A stretch of 64,000 bases of DNA, taken from assembly GCF_000016665.1 (NCBI RefSeq), contig NC_009523.1, forward strand, positions 4,649,501-4,713,500, read 5' to 3'. The translations under genes and the position numbers were made by a program. Under the pieces are notes generated by a model. It had not been told where the DNA came from and searched no databases. It worked only from the letters and a program-made list of their open reading frames with translations. Of the stretch, positions 7,562 through 16,407 are shown one piece after another. The stretch comes from Roseiflexus sp. RS-1. GTDB lineage: Bacteria > Chloroflexota > Chloroflexia > Chloroflexales > Roseiflexaceae. Every line of letters begins with the position of its first letter. Position 1 is the first letter of the stretch.

Positions 7562-8172
7562 ATTCGCACCGGCACTCCGCCGACAAACGCTCCCGGCGGC
7601 ACATCACGGTTCACCAGGCTCATCGCCGAGACCGTCGCGCCATCACCGATCACGACACCCGGCAGGATCGTCGTGTTTGCGCCGATGGTTACGTCCCGTC
7701 CGATCCAGACCGGTCCGCGGCGCCATTCATGACGGGTGAATTCGTGACAGAGGATGGTTGAATTGTAGCCGATGATGCAGTTGTCGCCAAGGGTGACATC
7801 CTGCGGGAAAAAGATATCGAACATAACCATCAGACCAACCGAGACGTGGCTGCCGACCCGCATACCGATCAGGCGGTAGAGTGCGTTCTTGAGCGCCAGT
7901 GATGGCGTGTATCGGGCGATCTGAATGATCAGCGCATTACGCGCGACGCGCAGGTGACCGCCGGTGACGCGCGGAAAATACCAGAGCGCGTTGTGCGGTC
8001 CTGGCGATGGTGCGATGTGCAATCGCGCCTTACGCGCCGCACTGCTTCCCAATCCATCGGGACCGGGCGCCGGGAGCGACGGCGCGTTGATGCCAGCGAC
8101 TGGCGTCAGAGGCGGCATGATCGGGTGTGGCAGGGCGGATGTTTGTCCGGCAATGTCGAACGATTCGTCCAT
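7543..8172 (-). CDS. Hexapeptide-repeat acyltransferase (LbH family)
   Basis: Left-handed beta-helix acyltransferase of 209 residues, of the maltose/colanic-acid O-acetyltransferase type. Residues 1-60 are a Pro/Ala-rich, probably disordered leader, and hexapeptide repeats run from about 100 to 200 (VTLGDNCIIGYNS, VWIGRDVTIGANT, VVIGDGATVSAMS). The active-site-like His lies in LCHEFTRHEW. Such enzymes acetylate sugars or glycolipids; the acceptor is unknown. Six bases separate it from the cyclophilin gene upstream, so the two are probably co-transcribed. The stop codon lies inside a GTTGAAG heptamer, so the repeat array touches the coding sequence. Confidence 0.85.
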   Translation of the reverse strand: MDESFDIAGQTSALPHPIMPPLTPVAGINAPSLPAPGPDGLGSSAARKARLHIAPSPGPHNALWYFPRVTGGHLRVARNALIIQIARYTPSLALKNALYRLIGMRVGSHVSVGLMVMFDIFFPQDVTLGDNCIIGYNSTILCHEFTRHEWRRGPVWIGRDVTIGANTTILPGVVIGDGATVSAMSLVNRDVPPGAFVGGVPVRMLNGGR

Positions 8173-8178
8173 GCGCGG

Positions 8179-8670
8179 CTACAGAACCTCGATGGTTACA
8201 TTCAGGATCTGGTCCCCCTGGCGGATAGCGTTGACAACGTCCATCCCGCTGGTGACTTTGCCGAAGACAGTGTGCTTTCCATTGAGGTGTGGTTGCGGCG
8301 AGTGGGTGATGAAAAACTGGCTGCCGTTCGTGTTTGGTCCGGCATTCGCCATCGATAACACCCCGGCCTCGTGTTTCAGCAGGTTTTTCTTCGGATCGAC
8401 CTCATCCTCGAACGTATAGCCGGGCCCGCCGCGCCCTGTACCGGTCGGGTCGCCGCCCTGAATGACGAAGTTGCTGATGACACGGTGGAAGACGACGCCG
8501 TTATAGAACCCCTCGTTTGCCAGAAAGACGAAATTATTGACCGTCTTCGGCGCATACCGGGCAGCCAGGTCGATGACGATTTCGCCTTTGGAGGTCATCA
8601 TCCGTGCACGGTACTGGCGGTTCGGGTCGATCTGCATCGGTGGAGGGGATGCCCATTGTTTTGGCGGCAT
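8179..8670 (-). CDS. Cyclophilin-type peptidyl-prolyl cis-trans isomerase
   Basis: Cytoplasmic cyclophilin of 163 residues, the usual compact bacterial length, without signal peptide. Conserved elements are [11 protein letters not shown], the catalytic [32 protein letters not shown] and [11 protein letters not shown]. The conserved Trp for cyclosporin binding is replaced by His ([11 protein letters not shown]), as in many bacterial forms. AAGGAACAGAATC precedes the ATG and supports the start. It leads a two-gene unit with the acyltransferase. Confidence 0.93.
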   Translation of the reverse strand: MPPKQWASPPPMQIDPNRQYRARMMTSKGEIVIDLAARYAPKTVNNFVFLANEGFYNGVVFHRVISNFVIQGGDPTGTGRGGPGYTFEDEVDPKKNLLKHEAGVLSMANAGPNTNGSQFFITHSPQPHLNGKHTVFGKVTSGMDVVNAIRQGDQILNVTIEVL

Positions 8671-8773
8671 GATTCTGTTCCTTGTTCAATCGAAAGAAAT
8701 GGCGATCATCTTGCTGCTGATGTACGTGGTGGCAGAAAAAATTATAGCACAGGTCACTGTGATCGGAATGGTA

Positions 8774-9169
8774 TTATGGTTCACTGCGCATGCGCGCAAC
8801 TGCGCGACGAACCGCGCGCGCCGGATGAGCGGCAAGCATGTCCAGCGCCGTCTCCCGCTCCGGCGCCGGGAGGATTGCATGCAGCGCCCTGACAATGGCG
8901 AGCGCTTGCACGACATCGATGGGATGCGCCAGGGCGCATTCGGCAAGCGGAAGCGCAGCCCGCGGGTCGCGCCGGTTACCCAGCGAAATAATCGCGCCCA
9001 TGCGCACTTCCGGGTTAGGATGTCGGAGCGCATGGATGAGGCGTTCGGTATAGTCGCGGCGCTGCCACTCCTCCGCGCGAGCGCCGCAGACGCGGCACGG
9101 CGCATCACGCTCATCAGCCGCGACCTCGGCAAAACAGACAGGACAGTAGAACTGCACGGCAGTGCTCAC
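8774..9169 (-). CDS. Zinc-ribbon plus HEAT-repeat small protein
   Basis: Protein of 131 residues. The N-terminus has two CxxC pairs (CPVC at about 9-12 and CRVC at about 25-28), a zinc ribbon. Residues 40-125 read as two to three HEAT-like helical repeats (HPNPEVRMGAIISLGNRRD, then HPARAVRRAVARM). This suggests a small scaffold or binding protein; no enzymatic motif is visible. It begins 8 bp after the GH13 stop on the same strand, so it is probably translated from the amylase transcript. Confidence 0.65.
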   Translation of the reverse strand: MSTAVQFYCPVCFAEVAADERDAPCRVCGARAEEWQRRDYTERLIHALRHPNPEVRMGAIISLGNRRDPRAALPLAECALAHPIDVVQALAIVRALHAILPAPERETALDMLAAHPARAVRRAVARMRSEP

Positions 9170-9177
9170 GCTCCATA

Positions 9178-11118
9178 CTATGGTCGGTTTGTCAGCACCA
9201 GCGTCTCGGCTGGCGGCAGGTTGCGAATTTCAACATACGACGTTCCATTCCGCTCTCTAACCGTCAATTGCCGTCCTTTGGGATACAGACCGTCATAGCC
9301 GTCTGGATCAGCGGCCTGGGCGGTATTCAGGATGACCGTCATGGTATCACCGGGGCGGTTCAGTGCGGCATCGACCACTACATCGCCGCCACGTGCCGCC
9401 AGACCATTCGGATTGATCACGCACAACGCCTCCTCGTCATCGAGGATGCGCGACCAGGCGACGATTTCTCCGGCTGGCGGGAATGCGAATGGCTGGTTGA
9501 AGTTTGAAATCGGGCGCAGATACTGGCGACCGTGGCGTAACACCGGGAAGGCGGCGCGCAGGGCTGCCAGCGCCGCGATGCGCAGGTAGACTGGAAAGCG
9601 CTCGTCGAAGCAGTGATGCCCGGCAGTGCCAAAAGGTCCAAATCCTGGCAACGATGTATCGAGCGCCTGGGGGTCGATCCCGGCGCGACCGGACGCGCGC
9701 GGGTGGAGTGGACCGAACATCGCCTCGCGCAGGTAGCGGTCGGCGCGTCCCCACTCCGGCAACCACTGTCGCTCCGATGGTTCAGGACCGCCGAGCGCCT
9801 GTTCGGTGCCGTAATAGATGCATGGAATGCCGAGCGTGAAGAGTTGCAGTGCGACTGCTGCCGCCGCATGATGCTGCGACATCACATCGGTTGAGAAACG
9901 GAGTTTTGTTCCAAAAACGTGGTCGTGATCGTCGAGGATTGAGATATGGCGACTGCCGAGATTGCGGTGCGACCCCATGATTGCCAGCCCCGGCACGAAC
10001 CCGTCGAAATAGGCGCGCGCTGGCGCCAGCCCCTTTGCAACATCTCCGAGCGCCAGGCGCATTTCGCCGATATCGAGTGCGGCATTCAGGTTGCGCTCCA
10101 GCGCGTCGAGGTAGCGTGTTGCGGCAAAATCGCCCCCGGCGACTTCGCCGACCAGGAAGAAGTTCGCTTTGCCCAGGTTGGCGGCGAACTCCTTGATCGT
10201 GCCGCAGAAATTGCGCGCCTGCTCGAATGAGACATGTTTGAGCGTATCGATTCGAAACCCATCGCAGTCGGTCAACGCAATCCAGTATTTGTAGCACAGC
10301 GCCAGATCGGTGAGCGCGCCCGGCGCATCGAGATTGATGTCGCGCAGCGTGAAAAAGTCCGACCGTTTATGCTCGGCATCCGGATCATCGATAGCGCCAG
10401 CGCCCAGATCGCCGGCGCCAGCGCGCGTATAATAGTCGATCGTGCGCATCTCTTCGGGCCAGGCAGCATCGTTCACATCAGGAATGCCCACGAGCGGCGC
10501 ACCCGCAGCATCGACCCAACTGCCGAACGGGTAGCGCCCGCTCGTATAGCGCGGCATGTCTGCGCCACCGGGAACATCGGGCGGGTAGCGCCAGTTGGGA
10601 CCGGTGTGCTGGAACACGATGTCGAGCAATACCCGCATGCCACGCTCATGCGCAGCGCTCACCAGATCGACCAGGTCCTGGCGCGTGCCGAAGCGCGGAT
10701 CGACATCCAGAAAATCCTGAATGGCATAGCCGTGATAGGTGTCGAGGTGGACGCGCTGTTTGCAGACCGGGCTGAGCCACAGGGTGGTGATGCCGAGCCG
10801 CTGCAGATAGCCGAGTTTCGATATGATTCCACGCAACGTGCCGCCCTGAAATCGTTCACCGCCCGACAACGCCCAGCGATCCCAGCGCCAGGGGTCGCCG
10901 TTGGGCAGCGCCGGTCGCGCTGCCGCCAGGTAGCGCCGGTCGAGCAACGGGCGGGTATCTTCCTGTCCATCGCTGAAGCGATCAACCATCAAAAAGTAGA
11001 TCACCTCGTCACGCCAGTCGACCGGTGACGGGTAGTATGCAACCCGACGCGGCAACTGAACATCATGCCTGATGCGTGGCGGGCGTGGTCGGCTTAACAT
11101 ATCGCGGACGAACGTCAT
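9178..11118 (-). CDS. GH13 alpha-amylase family protein
   Basis: Glycoside hydrolase family 13 enzyme, 646 residues from the preferred ATG at 11116-11118, which has GGAAGGA six bases upstream; the frame is open ten codons further. The (beta/alpha)8 domain starts at VIYFLMVDRFSDG. Nucleophile Asp291 lies in GFRIDTLKH, the general acid Glu325 in LVGEVAGG and the third Asp399 in LDDHDH. A C-terminal beta domain follows (about 545-646). There is no signal peptide, so the substrate is probably internal glycogen or imported maltodextrin. It is divergent from the SDR gene at 11330. Confidence 0.9.
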   Translation of the reverse strand: MTFVRDMLSRPRPPRIRHDVQLPRRVAYYPSPVDWRDEVIYFLMVDRFSDGQEDTRPLLDRRYLAAARPALPNGDPWRWDRWALSGGERFQGGTLRGIISKLGYLQRLGITTLWLSPVCKQRVHLDTYHGYAIQDFLDVDPRFGTRQDLVDLVSAAHERGMRVLLDIVFQHTGPNWRYPPDVPGGADMPRYTSGRYPFGSWVDAAGAPLVGIPDVNDAAWPEEMRTIDYYTRAGAGDLGAGAIDDPDAEHKRSDFFTLRDINLDAPGALTDLALCYKYWIALTDCDGFRIDTLKHVSFEQARNFCGTIKEFAANLGKANFFLVGEVAGGDFAATRYLDALERNLNAALDIGEMRLALGDVAKGLAPARAYFDGFVPGLAIMGSHRNLGSRHISILDDHDHVFGTKLRFSTDVMSQHHAAAAVALQLFTLGIPCIYYGTEQALGGPEPSERQWLPEWGRADRYLREAMFGPLHPRASGRAGIDPQALDTSLPGFGPFGTAGHHCFDERFPVYLRIAALAALRAAFPVLRHGRQYLRPISNFNQPFAFPPAGEIVAWSRILDDEEALCVINPNGLAARGGDVVVDAALNRPGDTMTVILNTAQAADPDGYDGLYPKGRQLTVRERNGTSYVEIRNLPPAETLVLTNRP

Positions 11119-11329
11119 GGCATGTCCTTCCCTGATGAATCGCGCCATTCCTGGGCGCGGAACCGGTGATGATGTGCGCTGCGGCTATCGTTTTCTGCGG
11201 ATGCAGGTTTCCCACGTCTCTTCCCTGCCGAAATGATGCCCGTTGTGATAGCCCTCGCGCATCTATGCTTCCTGCGATGGGAATGTGCGTCTATGGTACC
11301 ATACCCGGCAGCCGACAGGAGCGCGCGCA

Positions 11330-12163
11330 ATGTCTGAGCCATTTCTTCACTCCCTGTTCAGCCTGGAGGGGAAAGTTGCCGTGGTCACCGGCGGAAGCGG
11401 TGCGCTGGGTGCGGCGATGGCGAAAGGTCTGGCGCAAGCCGGTGCGCGCGTCGCCGTTCTTGCCCGACGGATCGAACCGGTGACCGCAATCGTCGCCGCC
11501 ATCGAAACGGGTGGCGGCACGGCGCTGGCGCTCAGCGCCGATGTGCGTGAGCGCGCCCAGGTCGAACGCGCGTGTGCCACCATCGTTGATCGCTGGGAAC
11601 GGGTCGATATCCTGGTCAATGCCGCTGGCGGCAATATGCCTGGCGCGACGCTGGCGCCTGAGGCTTCATTACTTGATCTCGACCCTGAGGCGTTTCGCGC
11701 CGTCGTCGATCTGAACCTGATCGGTGTGCTGCTGCCGTCACTTGTGTTTGGTGCGACAATCATTACTGCGCCGGGGCAGGGAACGATCATCAACATCTCA
11801 TCAATGGCAGCGCAGCGTCCACTGACGCGGATCGCCGGCTACAGCGCCGCCAAAGCTGCCGTCGAAAACCTGACGCGCTGGATGGCGATTGAACTGGCGC
11901 GGCGGTACGGTTCTGGATTGCGGGTTAATGCCATTGCACCCGGCTTTTTCATCGGTGAACAGAACCGTGCGTTGTTGCTCAATCCTGATGGGTCGCTCAC
12001 CGCGCGTGGTGAGCACATTCTCGCGCATACGCCCGCCGGGCGCCTTGGCGTCCCGGAAGACCTGATCGCAACCCTGATCTGGCTCTGTAGCCCGGGTGCG
12101 GCATTCGTCAACGGCGCCGTCATACCGGTGGACGGCGGCTTTTCAGCGTTCAGCGGCGTGTGA
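11330..12163 (+). CDS. Short-chain dehydrogenase/reductase, D-mannonate oxidoreductase-like
   Basis: NAD(P)-dependent SDR of 278 residues. The Rossmann motif TGGSGALG sits at about residues 19-26, NAAGG at about 100, and the catalytic Ser plus YSAAK (Tyr/Lys) at about 165-185. The C-terminal part (GFFIGEQNR, LLNPDGSLTARG, HTPAGRLGVPEDL, PVDGGFSAFSGV) matches SDRs assigned as fructuronate reductase/D-mannonate oxidoreductase in hexuronate use. That assignment is from memory of the family and is not proven here, since no uxuA or other uronate gene is nearby. GGAG nine bases before the ATG at 11330 favours this start over an upstream one. Confidence 0.8.
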   Translation: MSEPFLHSLFSLEGKVAVVTGGSGALGAAMAKGLAQAGARVAVLARRIEPVTAIVAAIETGGGTALALSADVRERAQVERACATIVDRWERVDILVNAAGGNMPGATLAPEASLLDLDPEAFRAVVDLNLIGVLLPSLVFGATIITAPGQGTIINISSMAAQRPLTRIAGYSAAKAAVENLTRWMAIELARRYGSGLRVNAIAPGFFIGEQNRALLLNPDGSLTARGEHILAHTPAGRLGVPEDLIATLIWLCSPGAAFVNGAVIPVDGGFSAFSGV

Positions 12164-12235
12164 CATCGTCCAATCGGGGCAGGTTCGTTCCCCGCGTGTA
12201 GTAACTTCTTCTCTCTCTGTTCGAGAAACATGAAC

Positions 12236-12310
12236 TATACTTCTGTCTGGAAGGAACGATTTTCCTCCAGAGATGGCGGCTGACAGTCCTCGTGGTCAGC
12301 CGGGAGACAA
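12236..12310 (+). promoter_or_regulatory. Candidate -10 and structured leader of the secreted-protein gene
   Basis: TATACT at 12236-12241 has no convincing -35. Two hairpins follow: TCTGGA(A)GGAA with TTCCTCCAGA, and GGCTGAC with GTCAGCC around a 10-base loop. With the start at 12404 this gives a leader of about 155 nt. Confidence 0.35.
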
Positions 12311-12403
12311 TTGCGCCGGACCTCGAACATCGCCTCGCCTGCTTCCATCTTCATCCGCTATCCGCCGGCGCACAGCGCGATGATGCGCAGAAAGGACGCT
12401 ACG

Positions 12404-13273
12404 ATGCGACGCATAGTGTTTCTCACTCCCCTTCTGATCATTGCAATACTGGCGGCAGCAATGCCCGTCTCAGCTTCGGCGCCACCCTTCGGCAATGACG
12501 CATTCCGTCGAGTCTGGGAGCGCCAGGATCGTCCGGTCGCGGAACAGATCAGTGGTCGGTCGTGGACGTGGGGACCGGCGCCGAACACTCCGGCGCTGCG
12601 TGAACCGTTGCTGGAAGGGTATGAGGGTATGCGCGTGGTGCAGTACTTCGACAAGAGCCGTATGGAGATCAACGATCCAACTGCGAACCCATTTTCGCCC
12701 TGGTACGTCACCAATGGTCTCCTGCCCATCGAGTTGATGACCGGGCGTATGCAGGTCGGGTACAATCTGTTCGAGTGGCGTCTGCCAGCCCGGATCAGCG
12801 CTGTCGGCGATCCGGATCAGTTCCCGACCTATGCCGATCTGCTCCGCTTCTATCAGAATCCCGGCGCGGTCAATCCCAATGACCTGTATCGTCCGGCGAC
12901 CGGATTTATCAACCCGGACGGCAGTATCACCGGCTTCAACGACTACGTGAACGATCCGGCGACGGTGCTGCTGCCCGGCGATAATAATCACGGCGTTGCG
13001 CGCGCATTCCTGGACTTCATGAACCAGTCTGGTCTGGTATATGAGAATGGGCGCTATGTGACGGCGAAAGTGTACGATCCGCTGTATGTCTTCGGGTTGC
13101 CGGTCACCGGTGCATACTGGGTCAAAGTCAGGGTTGGCGGCGTTGAGCGACCGATCCTGTTCCAGGTCTTCGAGCGGCGCGTGCTGACCTACAACCCGGC
13201 GAATCCGCCCGCGTTCCGCGTCGAGATGGGAAATGTCGGGCAGCACTACTACTGGTGGCGGTATGGACGTTGA
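12404..13273 (+). CDS. Secreted protein of a Chloroflexota-type family
   Basis: 289 residues from the ATG at 12404, which has AAGGA seven bases upstream; the frame is open 31 codons earlier. A signal peptide is clear (MRRIVFLTPLL, hydrophobic core, cleavage near ASA-P). The mature part begins FGNDAFRRVWERQDRPVAEQ and ends ERRVLTYNPANPPAFRVEMG...HYYWWRY. I recall these two signatures recurring in exported Chloroflexota proteins, but no function is known. The N-terminal module includes YFDKSRMEI and WYVTNGLLPIELMTG. No catalytic motif, lipobox or sorting signal is visible. Confidence 0.75.
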   Translation: MRRIVFLTPLLIIAILAAAMPVSASAPPFGNDAFRRVWERQDRPVAEQISGRSWTWGPAPNTPALREPLLEGYEGMRVVQYFDKSRMEINDPTANPFSPWYVTNGLLPIELMTGRMQVGYNLFEWRLPARISAVGDPDQFPTYADLLRFYQNPGAVNPNDLYRPATGFINPDGSITGFNDYVNDPATVLLPGDNNHGVARAFLDFMNQSGLVYENGRYVTAKVYDPLYVFGLPVTGAYWVKVRVGGVERPILFQVFERRVLTYNPANPPAFRVEMGNVGQHYYWWRYGR

Positions 13274-13360
13274 GCCGGAAATATCGGGGAAGTCGTCCGC
13301 ATTCCAGAGAGACGCAGGGTGGAAGGGAGTGGTATACTGTTTACCATGATATGAGGCTTA

Positions 13361-13987
13361 ATGATCGGGGGACGTATGCCGCGCCGACGTAACTGGATCG
13401 CAGGAGGGATTCTGGTCGGGTTGCTGGTTGGATGCGGACAAGCGGCGCCGCTCAGCGTCCAGACAACCAGCACCCCGCTGGCGCCCGCGCGTGCTACGGC
13501 AGCGGTCGTGCTGACATCGGTTGCAGAAGGGGTTGAGGTGCGGATCGAACCGGCAACTGCTGGACAGTCTGGCAGCATCGGCGACGTGACTGCAACCCCG
13601 GAAGCGCTCGTACAGGCGACGTCCGAAGGCGCTCCGGCGGCGAACATTGCTGCCGCCGAGCAAACGGTGCGCGCCTACTTTGCTGCATTCGGCGGGCGGC
13701 GCGCAGCGGAAGCCTGGGCGTTGCTGACGCCCGCCATGCAGGCAATCACCCCCCTCGACATGTTCGAGAGCACAACCCAGGCGGTGCAGTCGCTCACCCT
13801 GACCCGGATCGATTCGGTCGTCGCCGCCGACGGGCGATTGATCTACGGCGTCACGGTTGATGCTGAGCCGGTTCCCGACCTGCCGACGCGCTGGAAGCGC
13901 GGGTCTAATCAACTCTACGTGGTGGTGATCAACACGCCGGAAGGATGGCGTATTGCCGCAATTACTGAAGAGCCGCCGTCGCTCTGA
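13361..13987 (+). CDS. Predicted lipoprotein, NTF2-like C-terminal region
   Basis: 208 residues with positively charged start, hydrophobic stretch and lipobox LLVGCG (Cys at about residue 25), so an exported lipid-anchored protein. Residues 30-95 are Ala/Thr-rich linker. Residues 100-208 (AAEQTVRAYFAAFGGRRAAEAWALLTP ... WRIAAITEE) have the helix-then-sheet pattern of the NTF2/SnoaL fold; this fold call is an inference. GAGG four bases upstream supports the ATG at 13361, but MPRRRNW at 13376 is an alternative. Three bases separate it from the convergent next gene. Confidence 0.7.
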   Translation: MIGGRMPRRRNWIAGGILVGLLVGCGQAAPLSVQTTSTPLAPARATAAVVLTSVAEGVEVRIEPATAGQSGSIGDVTATPEALVQATSEGAPAANIAAAEQTVRAYFAAFGGRRAAEAWALLTPAMQAITPLDMFESTTQAVQSLTLTRIDSVVAADGRLIYGVTVDAEPVPDLPTRWKRGSNQLYVVVINTPEGWRIAAITEEPPSL

Positions 13988-13990
13988 TGG

Positions 13991-14566
13991 CTATGCCACC
14001 GTTTCGTCCGGTTCGTGCTCCTCGTAATAGCGCGCCAGCCCGCTGACGAGCATCTGCACCAGCAACGGCGTCGCTGCATCGCTCATCACCGTCATATAGC
14101 AGTTGTGTTCGATTGCCAGCGCTTCTTTATACTGCCCGGCAGCCACATACTGCGGCAGGAAGCGGCGCGCCTGTTCCGCCATGGTGCGTCGCACGCGCGC
14201 AGAAGCGACGACTCCCAGCGCTCGCAGCAAATAGTTGGTGAACGATGGATCGCTGTCATCCTCAACGACCGGCGGCTCACCAATCTCTTCCAGGATCATC
14301 TCGATCATGTCGTCGCTGAAGTGCAGCGGCGCAAAGCGTTCATCACGAAAGATTTCGAGACTGAACCGGTTGAACGCATCACGGTCGGCGCCGAGTTGCA
14401 GCGCCTGCATACGGAAGCGGCGCAGGATTTTGCCAGCGGAGTCGATCTTCGCCTGCTCGTCGGCGTCTGGCGGACGCTCGAGCCATGTCCCCTCGCAATT
14501 GCTGACTGTTGCCAGATATGTTGCATGTTCGCGGCGTTCGCGCTTGATGCGTGATTGCTTGCCCAT
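13991..14566 (-). CDS. Conserved hypothetical protein
   Basis: 191 residues, soluble, without signal peptide or membrane segment. The start MGKQSRIKRERRE is basic and the rest is mostly helical and acidic (ADEQAKIDSAGKILRRFRMQAL; FSDDMIEMILEEIGEPP). No family was recognised. The basic N-terminus resembles that of small SEC-C-motif proteins, but no SEC-C cysteines are present. It is convergent with the lipoprotein gene and divergent from the cyclic-nucleotide-binding gene. Confidence 0.6.
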   Translation of the reverse strand: MGKQSRIKRERREHATYLATVSNCEGTWLERPPDADEQAKIDSAGKILRRFRMQALQLGADRDAFNRFSLEIFRDERFAPLHFSDDMIEMILEEIGEPPVVEDDSDPSFTNYLLRALGVVASARVRRTMAEQARRFLPQYVAAGQYKEALAIEHNCYMTVMSDAATPLLVQMLVSGLARYYEEHEPDETVA

Positions 14567-14667
14567 GGCGGAATTGCTCCTCTTTCAAACGGTTCTGAAT
14601 CGATTTCTCATCGGAATGACAGGAGTGATCGGCATGCATCAGTATGCACCTGTGTCGGATAATGGCG

Positions 14668-14676
14668 TGCTATACT
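14668..14676 (+). promoter_or_regulatory. Extended -10 element for the cNMP-binding gene
   Basis: TGCTATACT, a TGn-extended -10, lies 52 bp before the ATG at 14728. No good -35 is seen. Confidence 0.4.
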
Positions 14677-14727
14677 GTATTGTACCCGAAACTTGATAAA
14701 AGGCAGCATGCCTGCCGGGAGACGCGA

Positions 14728-15231
14728 ATGAACCCGCGCGTGCTCGAAAATCTGCGTAAAGTCGAGATCTTTGCCGGTTTGAGCGACGATGAACTGATGC
14801 AGGTTGCGGGAGTGTGCAGAGCGATCCGCACGCCTGCGAGCCAGACGGTTTTCAATGAAGGCGACACCGGCGACGAGTTGTACATCGTGCACGAAGGTAC
14901 GGTGCGCGTCATGATCACAACGCGCCTGTCGGATGGGACGGTAGCGCCATCGACGATCAACACCCTGTATCCGGGTCAGTGTTTTGGCGAGCAGGCATTG
15001 CTCGGCGGTGCAGCGCGCACCGCAACGGTGATGACGAATGAACCGACGGTGCTGATCGTTATTCGGGCGCTGGATTTTGATGCGCTGGCGGAACGCAGCC
15101 CGCGGATCGGCTTCGTTGTGATGCGCAATCTGGCGCGCGACCTGGCGTATAAACTCAATGCGTCCAACCTGCTGTTGCGTGGCAACATCCGCTGGCGTGG
15201 CGATGAATTGGGAAAGCGGATGGGCGGGTAA
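14728..15231 (+). CDS. Cyclic-nucleotide-binding domain protein
   Basis: 167 residues, nearly all one cNMP-binding beta-roll: NLRKVEIFAGLSDDELMQVAG, FNEGDTGDELYIVHEGTVRV, then the phosphate-binding cassette YPGQCFGEQALLGGAARTATV. The cassette has the Gly-Glu and Arg-Thr/Ala positions expected for nucleotide binding. No helix-turn-helix or effector domain follows, so it is a stand-alone sensor and not a Crp regulator. GGGAGA before the ATG at 14728 supports the start; the frame is open upstream to 14644. Its partner is unknown. Confidence 0.85.
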   Translation: MNPRVLENLRKVEIFAGLSDDELMQVAGVCRAIRTPASQTVFNEGDTGDELYIVHEGTVRVMITTRLSDGTVAPSTINTLYPGQCFGEQALLGGAARTATVMTNEPTVLIVIRALDFDALAERSPRIGFVVMRNLARDLAYKLNASNLLLRGNIRWRGDELGKRMGG

Positions 15232-15295
15232 CGCCTCCCTGTACCCTCGTCTATGCGAACCTGCGAGGCATGCACTACGGCGCCATAGAGGACGT

Positions 15296-15425
15296 AGAGT
15301 CCACCTTCAACCTTCCCGCCTGCGTCCTCCAACCCTCGCGCCTCTGGTCCATCCCGCCTCATCCCCTCTCACCTCTCGCCTCGCTTCACCTTCCCGCCTG
15401 CAACGTTCAACCTTACAACCTTCAG
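15296..15425. repeat. Degenerate heptamer-rich block
   Basis: CTTCAAC, CCTTCCCGCCTG (twice), CCTCTCA/CCTCTCG and GTTCAAC pieces fill the gap between the cNMP protein and the sortase stop codon. It is a decayed version of the arrays at 6.2 and 7.3 kb; no gene is present. Confidence 0.7.
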
Positions 15426-16156
15426 CGTGCAACAATCTCCGGCTCCGCAATCGTAATCAGGCGATGGGTCATTTCAATGCTGCCATCGGCAATGATCTTG
15501 TCGCCAATGCACGAAATCATGGTCACCATCTCGCGTCCCTGCGGCAGCATGTAGTGAACCTCGTCCGGCGTGGCCCATACCTGGCGTGTCACGGTATAGC
15601 GATGTTCGACACCGCGTTCGTCGATCAGAATCACGGTCGCTCCAGGACTCAACTCCCTCAGACGCGCGAATGGCGCAGGGATATGCGGCGTCTTGCGGAA
15701 GCGCAATACGTGTCCCCAAAGCACGATATTATCACCCTGTCCCGGCATTGCGCCGAGTCGGTACCATCCCACATCGTGATCGGGCACCACCGGGACACGG
15801 TTCGCATCGAGACCTACCGGGATCAGGACGCGATCCAGATCAATGGCATTGATGACTAAACGCGCAGGCGGCACGGCTTGCGGGCGGGCAGTTGGAACCG
15901 GGGAGGGCGCCGTGGTTGGTGGCAGCGTCGGTGCGGGGGTAGCAGTTGGAATTGCAGTCGGTACAGTGGTTGCGGTTGGCGCCAGGGTTGGCAGGGGCGT
16001 CGCAGCAACCGGCGGCGCCGACGCGGTGGGCAACAGGGCTGCTGGAGATGCAGCGCGCATATTGGACGCGGACGACATCTGCGCAGGCGGCGCGCCACAA
16101 CCGGCGATGAGCACTCCCATCAGCATCACCAATATCCATCGAATAACGTGTGTCAT
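15422..16156 (-). CDS. Sortase-domain lipoprotein
   Basis: 244 residues. The N-terminus is a lipoprotein signal with lipobox LIAGC (Cys20). Residues 40-95 form a Pro/Thr/Ala-rich spacer. The sortase beta-barrel (about 98-244) has the three active residues: His149 in NIVLWGHV, Cys216 in VTMISCIGD and Arg232 in THRLIT. Sortases transpeptidate surface proteins in Gram-positives; in Chloroflexota their role is unclear. A lipid anchor in place of a transmembrane helix is unusual. No LPXTG-type substrate gene is adjacent. The stop codon touches a degenerate heptamer block. Confidence 0.85.
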   Translation of the reverse strand: MTHVIRWILVMLMGVLIAGCGAPPAQMSSASNMRAASPAALLPTASAPPVAATPLPTLAPTATTVPTAIPTATPAPTLPPTTAPSPVPTARPQAVPPARLVINAIDLDRVLIPVGLDANRVPVVPDHDVGWYRLGAMPGQGDNIVLWGHVLRFRKTPHIPAPFARLRELSPGATVILIDERGVEHRYTVTRQVWATPDEVHYMLPQGREMVTMISCIGDKIIADGSIEMTHRLITIAEPEIVAR

Positions 16157-16407
16157 GCAATCTTCTCCCCCTTGCGTCGTTGAATAAAAGTTCCTGTACG
16201 ACCTCTGTGTCTGGTGTGATGCAGACGTTGCGCTCTCGGATCCTCCGTGGTGCGATCATCACCTCACTGCCGAGATTATACTGGAACGTAGCGAGAAACC
16301 TTTAAACTCTGACGTCGCGGCGAACTTCTGGATACGCTCGTGCAGGGCTGGATGACTGTGTATAATGGGTTCAATCCCAGGCGAGCATCAGCGCAGGTGA
16401 GAACTGC

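Noticed and set aside
7003-7761. Frame of 252 codons across the second heptamer array
   Set aside because: It crosses the DUF1405 gene, the array and the acyltransferase antisense; no domain or ribosome-binding site.
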